A stretch of DNA of 7,996 nt from the NCBI GenBank assembly GCA_964392615.1, contig CAYMRB010000452.1, positions 1-7,996 of the forward strand, written 5' to 3'. The position numbers were made by a program, and so were the translations under genes. Of this stretch, positions 1-7,200 are shown one piece after another. The stretch is from CAYMRB01 sp964392615. Its GTDB lineage: Bacteria; Planctomycetota; UBA8108. Positions within the stretch are counted from its first letter, which is position 1. Every line of letters begins with the position of its first letter. The notes under the pieces are model-generated. The model saw only the letters and a program-made list of their open reading frames with translations. It was not told the DNA's origin and made no database searches.

Positions 1-1
1 G

Positions 2-91
2 CTGCGCCGCGGCAAGTTTCGCGTCGGCTCGGATGACGTCGATGGCCTTGTCGCGTTCCTGCGCGGAAAGCTAGCCGCGAGGGGCCGGTGA
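2..91 (+). CDS. C-terminal fragment of an unidentified protein entering from the left edge
   Basis: Reading from position 2, an open plus-strand frame gives 29 residues and stops at TGA 89-91. It starts LRRGKFRVGSDDV and ends LVAFLRGKLAARGR, a basic, helix-prone C-terminus. The start lies outside the window. The stop falls inside the last codons of the convergent minus-strand gene, so the two genes would overlap tail to tail by 21 nt. The pattern of a short basic strand, an acidic turn and a hydrophobic helix loosely resembles the end of an excisionase or MerR-type winged helix, but the fragment is too short to assign. The opposite strand is also open here in the frame that follows the neighbour's stop (reads AQERDKAIDV...), but has no start codon, so the plus strand is preferred. 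The rare CTA and AGG codons near the end weaken the call slightly. Confidence 0.4.
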   Translation: MRRGKFRVGSDDVDGLVAFLRGKLAARGR

Positions 92-2179
92 TTCGGTAGG
101 CGGCGTCGGTCGCCGGGCCACCTCGCGCACGAAGCCGTAGTAGCGTCCCATGTAGTACGGCAGCAGGAAGACCGTGCCGTCGGCCACGTAGCGCCCCGAG
201 CCGCCCTGATCGAGAGCCCACGGATCGTGATTCCAGTGCACGACGCACCGCTCGTCGATCGGCAGCACGCGCCCATCGCGACGATGTCCGCGCGCACCGC
301 CACGCCCCGCCGGCCCGCTCAGCCGAACGAGATCGCGGCGATGGCTGTTCGTCAGCCGCCAGTCGACGCGATCGAGCGGTAGGCGCTGGAGCACGTCGAT
401 CGATTCTTCGAGCCACGCACCGGTCGGGGACAGATCCCTCGTGCCCCACGGATCGGTCCACGTCGCACCGTGCATGACGCTCGCGTACACGAAGTCGAAG
501 AACGGGTTCATCTCCGGCCGCTCGAGCCGCCAGTACTTCCGGAACGAGTACGCGATCACGCTGCGACGCCGCGGGTCCGTCTCGTAGCGCAGCAGGCTGT
601 GGTAGTTCATGATCGCCATCTCGTCGTCGGATTGGTTGCCGGTGCCGATGCCTTCCTGGTTCTTCGGGTAGAGCGTGTTCTGCAGGTAGCCGTGCTCGTC
701 GATCAACCGCCGCGCCGCCTCGCGGAACCGTGCACCGCGGAGCGCGCCGTCCGCACCGCGCGGGCCATCGTCCGCGATATGCTCGGCGACCTTCAGGTAC
801 GCGAGGATGCTCAAGGAGTTGAGGCCGCGCTCCTCCCACCACGCCGGATCGAAGTTCAGATCGCGCGGGCCGAAGTGGCCCCAGCGCGTCGGCAGGCCAT
901 CGTGATCGACGAGGTTGAAGTCGTGCCGAACCAGATGATCGGCGAGCGCCGTCACGTGCCGTCGCACGCGAGCGCGTTCGGCGTCGGTGTCGGCGACGAG
1001 GTCGTAGTAGAGGCCGTAGAAGAAGAAGTGGCCGTCGAGCTCATCGGAGCTCGTATCGCACTTCCAATACCACTTGCCGTCGGCGCTGACGGGCCAGCGC
1101 GGGTCGATGACCTTCCACAGTCGATCCGACTCGCGCTTCACGCGACGGTCCCGCTGGAGCCGTCCGTCGTTCGGATTCGGGCCGCTCGTCGGCAGCACGG
1201 TACGCGCGACGAAGCCGGGCGGCGCGGGGTGCTCGCCGCCCTGCGTCACGGTGCCGAGGAAGTGCAGCGCGTCGAAGGCGCGTTCGGCGCGCTTCTTCGC
1301 GGCGGAATCGCGCATCGCGGCCCACGCGAAGCACTCGCCCGCGCCGTACATCGACGTCCACAGGCCGTCGTTGTCGCTGTCGTGGTTGTGCCACGAGGAG
1401 AGGTCGCCGGGCCGATCGAGACGCGCGCCGAGCACGAAGCCGTACGGCGTGCGGCGGTGGCGGCGGTCGATCTCGTCCTCGAAGTGCCGCGCCTTCTGCG
1501 CCAGGGTCATCGGACGATACCCGATGAATCCGACTCCCTGCGGTGTCGCGAGCCACGCGTTGCCGTCGCGGTCGACGGCGATCGAGCGCACGTGATCGTC
1601 CGGAAGCCAGCGTCGCCCCTGGCGGTACGCCCAGGTCTTGCCGTCGCGTTCGAGCCGCACCGCGCCGCGTATCGTGCCGTACCAGGTGACGCCACCCGGA
1701 GCGTGCGCGACGCAGGTGACGCCGGTGACCGGAATCCCGTCGCGCATCGCGGCGATACTCTTCTCGAGAATCTTCATGCGGCGCGCCCAGACGGGATCCT
1801 CGTCGCGCTCCCCGACACTCGTCGCCCTGCCGCTCGCGACGCGCCAACGCGCACCGTCCGCCCTGACGATCGGAGCGCCGTCGTCGAGCTCGCCGGTCGG
1901 AGTCGCCGGGCCGGCCGGCAAGCCGTCAACCTCGAGAGCGACGAAGCGATCCCGATCGCGGCGCGCGAGCCCTTGCGCCGTGCCGACGAGTACCGTGCCG
2001 TCCGCGAGCAGGACGACGCCGAGAACGTCAGCCGACGGCAAACCATCGGCGACTCCGAAGCTCCTGGCCACTTCCTGCCGATACGCGCCGACGACCTGAC
2101 CGACCGGCGCGGTTCTCTCGTCGGCGCGCAGCAGCGGGGCGAGCGTCGTCAACAGAATGAGCCAACTGCTTCGCAGCAT
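71..2179 (-). CDS. Exported protein with regulator-propeller repeats and an (alpha/alpha)-toroid-like helical domain
   Basis: 702 residues. The ATG at 2179 is chosen over the longer frame starting at 2344 because it follows a Shine-Dalgarno GAGGA with a 7-nt gap and opens directly on a Sec-type signal peptide (MLRSSWLILLTTLAPLLRA, probable cleavage after A19). Residues about 39-220 hold about four repeats of the two-component-regulator propeller type; the clearest are DVLGVVLLADGTVLVGTAQG (51-70) and HVRSIAVDRDGNAWLATPQG (196-215). From about 225 to 610 the protein is helical and rich in Trp, Tyr, His and acidic residues, like six-hairpin glycosidase or lyase toroids. Acidic motifs recur at 268-272 (SDNDG), 377-384 (SSDELDGH) and 517-527 (SDDEMAIMNYH). 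The tail (from about 691) is Pro-rich. The product is probably periplasmic or surface-located and may bind or process a carbohydrate, but no catalytic family can be named. It is divergent from the EEP gene and its 3' end overlaps the left-edge gene. Confidence 0.87.
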   Translation of the reverse strand: MLRSSWLILLTTLAPLLRADERTAPVGQVVGAYRQEVARSFGVADGLPSADVLGVVLLADGTVLVGTAQGLARRDRDRFVALEVDGLPAGPATPTGELDDGAPIVRADGARWRVASGRATSVGERDEDPVWARRMKILEKSIAAMRDGIPVTGVTCVAHAPGGVTWYGTIRGAVRLERDGKTWAYRQGRRWLPDDHVRSIAVDRDGNAWLATPQGVGFIGYRPMTLAQKARHFEDEIDRRHRRTPYGFVLGARLDRPGDLSSWHNHDSDNDGLWTSMYGAGECFAWAAMRDSAAKKRAERAFDALHFLGTVTQGGEHPAPPGFVARTVLPTSGPNPNDGRLQRDRRVKRESDRLWKVIDPRWPVSADGKWYWKCDTSSDELDGHFFFYGLYYDLVADTDAERARVRRHVTALADHLVRHDFNLVDHDGLPTRWGHFGPRDLNFDPAWWEERGLNSLSILAYLKVAEHIADDGPRGADGALRGARFREAARRLIDEHGYLQNTLYPKNQEGIGTGNQSDDEMAIMNYHSLLRYETDPRRRSVIAYSFRKYWRLERPEMNPFFDFVYASVMHGATWTDPWGTRDLSPTGAWLEESIDVLQRLPLDRVDWRLTNSHRRDLVRLSGPAGRGGARGHRRDGRVLPIDERCVVHWNHDPWALDQGGSGRYVADGTVFLLPYYMGRYYGFVREVARRPTPPTESPAPRG

Positions 2180-2217
2180 GTCGATGTCCTCGTCTGCGTG
2201 ATCCGTATCGGGCGTCC

Positions 2218-2223
2218 ACTGTA
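2218..2223 (-). promoter_or_regulatory. Candidate -10 element for the propeller/toroid gene
   Basis: The minus strand reads TACAGT here, matching four of six positions of the sigma-70 -10 consensus. Initiation near 2211 would leave a leader of about 30 nt that includes the GAGGA ribosome-binding site before the ATG at 2179. No good -35 box sits 16-18 nt upstream, so this rests on the -10 and the spacing alone. Confidence 0.25.
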
Positions 2224-2245
2224 CCCGAACGCCGGAGCGCGGTGT

Positions 2246-2251
2246 TACGAT
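2246..2251 (+). promoter_or_regulatory. TACGAT -10-like element ahead of the small ORF
   Basis: TACGAT matches four of six -10 positions and lies 7 nt before an ATG, the geometry of a leaderless transcript. No convincing -35 box is seen at the expected distance. Confidence 0.28.
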
Positions 2252-2258
2252 GCCGCGC

Positions 2259-2402
2259 ATGAGCGATCGAACGACCGTCCAGCCCGTCAACACGCGACGG
2301 CTCGCTGCGCCGCTTCTCGTCGGCCTCTCTGTCGTCTCGCGCATGGATCGATGCGTGTCGCCGGAGAACGACGAGAGAGTCGATCGACATCAGGGTCGAT
2401 GA
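2259..2402 (+). CDS. Candidate small ORF or 5' gene remnant (47 aa) with a leaderless-type start
   Basis: ATG 2259-2261 to TGA 2400-2402 encodes 47 residues. The N-terminal half (MSDRTTVQPVNTRRLAAPLL, then VGLSVVS) has a polar basic start followed by a hydrophobic stretch of about 12 residues, like the beginning of a membrane protein. Its codons are GC-rich at the third position (22 of the first 28). After residue 28 the product turns charged and the codon pattern weakens, as expected if the rest of a gene has been lost or frameshifted. A TACGAT -10-like box ends 7 nt before the ATG and there is no Shine-Dalgarno, so translation would be leaderless. A chance ORF in GC-rich spacer is a serious alternative. 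Confidence 0.3.
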   Translation: MSDRTTVQPVNTRRLAAPLLVGLSVVSRMDRCVSPENDERVDRHQGR

Positions 2403-2416
2403 ATCGATCAAGGCCG

Positions 2417-2470
2417 AGACTCTCCCTTCCTCGAGTCTTCTGTCCGTGATAGCGTGGCTCCCACGGACAG
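2417..2470 (+). promoter_or_regulatory. Two adjacent hairpins in the leader of the EEP gene
   Basis: Hairpin 1 pairs AGACTC (2417-2422) with GAGTCT (2433-2438) around a 10-nt loop. Hairpin 2 pairs CTGTCCGTG (2440-2448) perfectly with CACGGACAG (2462-2470) around a 13-nt loop. They are separated by 1 nt, sit just after the small ORF's stop and end 25 nt before the EEP start codon. No T-run follows, so an ordinary intrinsic terminator is unlikely. The perfect 9-bp inverted repeat could equally be an operator read as DNA. Confidence 0.4.
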
Positions 2471-2495
2471 TTTCAGATCTCAGAGGGAGGCAGCC

Positions 2496-3497
2496 ATGGC
2501 GATTCGAGTGGCCACGTTCAACGTCGAGAACCTGCTGCATCGCTTCGACTTCTACAAGTACGGGAATCTCACGAGGGAGAGAGCCCTCGGAGTTCTGGGC
2601 GTGGAGTCCTCCAGCCCGGACTACTGGACGCTGAGGAAGTCGTTCTTCCTGGGTCAAACGGACGACTCCCGACAGCAGACCGCTCAGGTGATCCGGGACA
2701 CAGCGGCAGACGTCATCTGCCTCCAGGAAATCGACAATCGCGACGTTCTGGACGAGTTCCACGGGCGCTACATCGAGAAGTCGACGGGAGTTCGGTTCGG
2801 TTGGCGTCGCTTGATCGAAGGCAACGACTCTCGCGGGATCGACGTCGCGGTCATGGCGAAAGAGTGGATCCGGGTCACATCACACGCCGAGCACACGTTC
2901 CACGACCTCGGCCTGTTCAACAACGACCTCGAGGACTACGGCCTCCACCCGGGTGACCGCGTCTTCCGGAGAGACTGCCTCGAAGTCGAGACGAACGCCG
3001 ATGGCAACGACTTCTTCATCTTCGTCTGCCACTTCAAGTCGATGAGCGGCGGTCGCGACAGAACGATGCCGGTCCGCCGCGCTGAGGCGTCAGCGGTGCG
3101 TCGAATCATCCAGGACAAGTGGGGAAACCACGCCCAGCGGGACTGGCTCGTCGTCGGAGATCTCAACGACTACCGCGCCGACTCGAACGGCAACGTGATC
3201 CCGAGCGGATTGGACCCGCTGTTCGAGGGCGGCTTCGCGGTCAACCTCGTCGAGAACCTTCCGCTCGCTCAGCGCTGGACGCACCACTACGCACCCGAGT
3301 CCTCGCATCGGCAGATCGACTACATCTTGGCGTCACCGGCTCTGGCAGCGAAGAACCCGAATGTCCAGCCCGAGATCATCCGCAACGGGCAGCCGTACCG
3401 CGTTCCGAACGTCGAGGCCGAGCGGTATCCGCGGGTCGGATTCGATCGCCCGAAGGCGAGCGACCACTGCGCCGTTGCCGTGACGCTGAACGTCTGA
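2496..3497 (+). CDS. Endonuclease/exonuclease/phosphatase (EEP) family metal-dependent hydrolase
   Basis: 333 residues. ATG 2496 follows AGGGAGG by about 5 nt, and the protein begins directly at the family's first strand (MAIRVATFNVENL). An upstream in-frame GTG at 2454 would only add residues encoded by the hairpin region. Core motifs appear in family order: N9 in FNVEN; E78 in ICLQE; RGIDVAVM at 113-120; H179 in CHFKS; D222 and N224 in GDLND; D275 in QIDYI; and SDH at 322-324. These are the metal-binding and catalytic residues of the DNase I/exonuclease III-like fold, which cleaves phosphodiester or phosphomonoester bonds. There is no signal peptide or membrane segment, so it should act in the cytoplasm. 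The substrate (DNA, RNA, lipid or sugar phosphate) cannot be told from sequence. AGA/AGG arginine codons are clearly more frequent than in the following lipoprotein gene. It appears to be a single-gene unit. Confidence 0.93.
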   Translation: MAIRVATFNVENLLHRFDFYKYGNLTRERALGVLGVESSSPDYWTLRKSFFLGQTDDSRQQTAQVIRDTAADVICLQEIDNRDVLDEFHGRYIEKSTGVRFGWRRLIEGNDSRGIDVAVMAKEWIRVTSHAEHTFHDLGLFNNDLEDYGLHPGDRVFRRDCLEVETNADGNDFFIFVCHFKSMSGGRDRTMPVRRAEASAVRRIIQDKWGNHAQRDWLVVGDLNDYRADSNGNVIPSGLDPLFEGGFAVNLVENLPLAQRWTHHYAPESSHRQIDYILASPALAAKNPNVQPEIIRNGQPYRVPNVEAERYPRVGFDRPKASDHCAVAVTLNV

Positions 3498-3605
3498 GGC
3501 GTCATCGCGGCCGCCCGTCGTCTCGCCGGAACGGCCCGCGTCTCGGTCCGCCTCGGCAGGGTTGACGATCTCGCCCGCGATTCCGGTCGCCGTTTCGGAC
3601 TTCTC

Positions 3606-3634
3606 TTGGGACGGATTGCGCGGCATCTTACACG
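3606..3634 (+). promoter_or_regulatory. Candidate sigma-70-type promoter for the lipoprotein pair
   Basis: TTGGGA (3606-3611) and TACACG (3629-3634) are separated by exactly 17 nt. The -35 matches four of six consensus positions; the -10 has T, A and A in place but lacks the final T. Initiation would fall near 3641, giving a leader of roughly 57 nt to the ATG at 3698. The surrounding spacer shows no stronger pair and no clear terminator for the EEP gene. Confidence 0.33.
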
Positions 3635-3666
3635 GTCAGCGGAAGGCTCGAATGAATGACCCGAAG

Positions 3667-3685
3667 TGCGGTCTTTCGCACCGCA
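3667..3685 (+). promoter_or_regulatory. Small leader hairpin abutting the ribosome-binding site
   Basis: TGCGGT (3667-3672) can pair with ACCGCA (3680-3685) around a 7-nt loop; a competing pairing GTGCG/CGCAC exists in the same stretch. The stem ends where the AGGGAGG ribosome-binding site (3685-3691) begins, so folding could affect access to it. The stem is short and may be chance. Confidence 0.22.
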
Positions 3686-3697
3686 GGGAGGTGTGCC

Positions 3698-4219
3698 ATG
3701 AAAGCGTATGGCCTGACATCGAATCGCTCGGTACTCGCTCGCGTGGCGTGGATCGCCTTGCTCGCCGCGATCTGGGCGCAGACGTCGTGTGACACCGCGG
3801 GATCCTCGGTCGATCGACGCTCGCCCACACCGTCGCGCGACAAGTCGAGGGCCGAGGGCGTCGATCACGCGACGGACGCGGACGACGACAGCCTCGCGAA
3901 ACCTGCGGACGCGCCCGTCGTCGGCCACTTCCGCCTGCGCGACCGCGTGATCACCGTGCACTCGAGCGCCGCCGGTCCGCTGTTCTCCGTCGCCATGCCG
4001 GACGGCGAAGTCGTCGAGAACGCGTTGACCGCGCACCAGCTCGAGGCGCGGCACCCGGAACTCTGGGAGAGCGTCCGCGCCGCGGTCGCCGAGGGCGACG
4101 AAACGACGCCCGCGCGGCGTTATCTCGACGCGAGCGTCTTCGGGCGCGATCCGACCGGCCCCGAACTTCCGGACCCGGACCCGCCGCCGATCGCGTTGCC
4201 GCCGGATCTCGGGAGGTAG
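3698..4219 (+). CDS. Small putative lipoprotein of unknown function
   Basis: 173 residues. ATG 3698 follows AGGGAGGTG and opens on a signal peptide: basic N-terminus, hydrophobic stretch VAWIALLAAIWA (16-27), then Cys31. The residues before the Cys are Q-T-S, so the -3 position is not the usual Leu/Val/Ile; it may be an atypical lipobox or a signal-peptidase I substrate cut near A27. Residues 32-72 are a polar, acidic, probably disordered linker. A compact core follows: HFRLRDRVITVHS (77-89), then PLFSVAMPDGEVV (94-106), then a helix ending in HPELWESVRAAVAEG (109-123), suggesting a small beta-beta-alpha unit. The end is proline-rich (PDPDPPPIALPPD). I do not recognise a named domain. It lies 6 nt before the large lipoprotein gene, whose ribosome-binding site is inside its last codons, so the two are very likely co-translated and may act together at the envelope. 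Confidence 0.8.
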   Translation: MKAYGLTSNRSVLARVAWIALLAAIWAQTSCDTAGSSVDRRSPTPSRDKSRAEGVDHATDADDDSLAKPADAPVVGHFRLRDRVITVHSSAAGPLFSVAMPDGEVVENALTAHQLEARHPELWESVRAAVAEGDETTPARRYLDASVFGRDPTGPELPDPDPPPIALPPDLGR

Positions 4220-4225
4220 AGGCGA

Positions 4226-7200
4226 GTGTCGAAACGAGGATGTAGCGCGCGACAGCGGAACGCGACTCGTGCGCTGTGCTGTGCTCTGTGGCTCGCCTTG
4301 ACGCTGTTCAGCTGCAGCGACCCGGAGCCGCCCGCTGCGAACGACGCCTCGCGTGCCGACAGCGAACGCGTCGTCGCGGCGCCGACCGCCCTCACGGGCC
4401 GCGTGACCGATCCGGCCGGCCGACCGATCGCGGCAGCCGAGGTCATCGCCCTCGACCGCCGCGCGTGGGAAGACGTCCTGGTGACGCGGCGCGCGCACCT
4501 CGGCCGCTCGCCGCGTCACGCATTGGAGGTCGCGCGCGCCGCGTTCGCGCGCGCCGCGGAGAATCTCGCCCGAACGCGGACGGATGATGCCGGCGCTTTC
4601 GCGATGCGCGATCTCGCGCCGGGGCCGTACCGCGTGCTCGTCTTCGCTCCGGACTATCTGCCCGCCACCAACGGCCGCGTCCTCATCCGCGCCGACTCGA
4701 GCGCTCCGACGGCTCGTCACGAGGTGCGCCTCGCGCCGGCCCGGACGATCAGCGGTCGCGTCATCGACGCGGCAGGCGCGCCGGTCGCGGGAGCCACGGT
4801 CGCGGTCGACACGTGCGACGCCGCGCGCGTGGCAGGCGTCGGGAAGGTGATCGGCCTCCTTCTGCGCGAAATCGACGCGACGGCTCTCGTACGACCGGGG
4901 CCCGTCGTGACCGCCGCGGATGGCTCGTTCCGCGTCGCAGGACTCGAGCCGCTCGCGCACGACGTGGCCGTCCGCGCGGACGGCTGGCTCGACCGCGTCG
5001 CGCGCGCCGTGCGCCCGGGGACGCGCGATCTCGTCGTGCGACTCGAGCGCGCCGCGGTCGTTCGCGGCCGCGTGCGCGCTGCGGACGGCGCGGCCGTGTC
5101 GAACGCAACGGTCGTGATTCGCGTGCCCGAACGCGATCCGCAGCTCGCGGCACCGCTCGGGCTCGCGCCGCCGGGCGATCCGCTCGGCGAACGCACTCGC
5201 GAGGGAAGGACGGACGCCGCCGGACGCTTCGCGCTCGCGGTGCGCGCGGCTGGAACCTACGAGGTCGCGATCGACGCAGCGAACCTCGCACCGTTCGCGA
5301 CCGAGGTTTCCGTCGACGCGGCGGACGTCGACCTCGGCGATGTCGCGCTCGAGAAGCTCGACCCGAAGAACACGACGAAGCGCGCGCCGGAAACGGCGCA
5401 GGTCGCCGGCGTCGTTCTCGAGGGCGCTACACGACGCCCGGTCGCGAACGCGACGGTGATCGTCGGAGATGACGATCGCACCTCGACCGCGACCGACGCG
5501 GACGGACGGTTTCGTATCGCCGGTGTCGCACGACACGCGCGCGGCGCTGGCGGCGAGCCGATCGGGCTGCGAGTCGAGTGCAGCGGCTACGAGACCGCAT
5601 GGCATCCGCTCGGTCCGAACGCGTTGGCACCGAACGCGAACGACTCCGACGCGAGCCGGATCGAGGTCTTGCTCGCGACGGCGCCGCGCATCCACGGTCG
5701 CGTTCTCGACGATGGCGGCGACGGCGTGTCTCGTGCGCGAGTCGAGCTGCAGGTGCCGGGGCTGCCGAGCGCGCTTGCGCTGATCGGCCCTCGCGCGAGC
5801 GGCATGACGACGACCACCGACGCGACGGGCGCGTTCTCGCTCGACGTTCCGGGTCGCGCGGCGGCTCGGGTCTTCGACGTCGTCGCCGAGCACCCTGGCT
5901 ACGCGCGCACACGGCGCGGGCCGATCACGCCGCAGGCGCTCGGCAAGGACGGCATGACGCTCGAGATTCGACTGGCGCGCGGCATGACGTTCGCCGGCAA
6001 GATCACCGACACCACAGGTACGGCCGTCGTCGGCGCGCAGGTCGAGGCATATCGCGCCGTCGACGTGTCGCTCGACGTTCGCATGACCCTCGAGAGGCTG
6101 CCTCCCCCGCGCGGGGATCTCGCGTACACCGACGCGGACGGTCGCTTCGCCTTCCGGAATTTCGAACCCGGCGCATATCACCTGCGGATCGCGGCGCACG
6201 GCTACGCGACGATGATCCGACGCGGCATCGCCGTCGAGGAGGGCTCCGCAACGCACGACTTCGCGCTCGATGCGGGCGAGACGATCGCCGGACGCGTCGT
6301 CGATCAGGACGGAGCTGCGGTGAGCACCGCGGAGATCGTCGTTGTGCCCGCGACCGACGCCGCGCGCGGCGCTGACGCTGACGGCAACGCGGCTCCCGTC
6401 GGACCGCGACGGCCGAGCGCGACGCGCGACCAGGCGATCGCGATGGCCCAAGCGGATGACGACGGTCGCTACGCGCTCCCCCACCTCTCCTCGGAGCCTT
6501 GCTCCCTCGTCGCGCACGCGGCGGGGTACGCGCTCGGCACGGTCGGACCGCTGCGCGCGGGCGAGGGCACGTCCGATGTGGAGATGGTCCTCCTCGCACT
6601 CGCCGGCGTCGACGGACGCGTGATCGATGCCGAGACCGACGAGCCGGTCCGCGAGTTCCGCGTCGCGATCGAGCGCCGCGAGGACGGCCGATTCGAGCCG
6701 TGGGAATCCGACGACGGCGCGGTCGGAGGCCGGCGTGCGATCCCCGCCGAATGGCGGACGACGGACGGCGTGTTTCGACTCGATGAGCTGCCTGCTGGCG
6801 AGTACCGCATCAGCACGCGCGCCGAGGACTACGCGACGACGGTGACTCGATTCGTCGTCCGGCCCCGCGCCGAGAATGCCGTGTGCATCGCGCTCGGGCC
6901 CGGTGCACGCGTCGATGGAACGGTCGTGCGTGCCGACACGAAGCAGCCGATCGTCGGAGTGCGCGTTCGCGCCACACGAACGCTGGACGGTCGACCGCCG
7001 ATACCTCGAGAAGAGCGCCGCCCTGTGTCGACCGATGCCGCGGGGCGGTTCTCGCTGCGCGGGCTGTCGGACGGCGAGTACCGATTGACGGCGTCGCATC
7101 CCGACTTCTGGATCGTCACGGCCGACGCGGCTCGTTTCGACGTGCCGTTCGCCGCGCCGGGAGGCACCGCGGCGCCCGTGCCGCGCTTCGCGATGCTTCC

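Larger units (their letters stand above)
2180..2495. other. 316-nt divergent intergenic region
   Basis: This is the gap between the ATG of the minus-strand propeller gene (2179) and the ATG of the plus-strand EEP gene (2496). It contains, left to right: the ribosome-binding site and a candidate -10 for the minus-strand gene; a TACGAT box followed 7 nt later by a 47-codon plus-strand ORF (2259-2402); several CGAT-rich near-palindromes between about 2341 and 2410, including the perfect 10-bp GTCGATCGAC at 2379-2388; two adjacent hairpins at 2417-2438 and 2440-2470; and the EEP gene's ribosome-binding site. No tRNA-like fold or known riboswitch was recognised. Confidence 0.6.

Noticed and set aside
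1..70. Minus-strand gene downstream of the propeller gene (AQERDKAIDV...)
   Set aside because: The frame is open but has no ATG, GTG or TTG start inside the window; only readthrough of the TAG at 71-73 could express it.
2180..2344. N-terminal extension of the propeller gene to position 2344
   Set aside because: The ATG at 2179 has a good GAGGA site and starts directly at a signal peptide; the extension would bury that signal 55 residues inside and run through the spacer.
470..2449. A 659-codon plus-strand open frame opposite the propeller/toroid gene
   Set aside because: It shows repetitive Val/Arg/Ala-rich composition without domains, and the minus-strand gene has a signal peptide, ribosome-binding site and recognisable repeats.
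2028..2762. A 244-codon minus-strand frame across the divergent spacer
   Set aside because: It overlaps the starts of two supported genes, has no ribosome-binding site or domain pattern, and reads as a shadow.
3498..3605. Terminator for the EEP gene
   Set aside because: Only a 5-bp GGCCG/CGGCC pairing was found, with no T-run.
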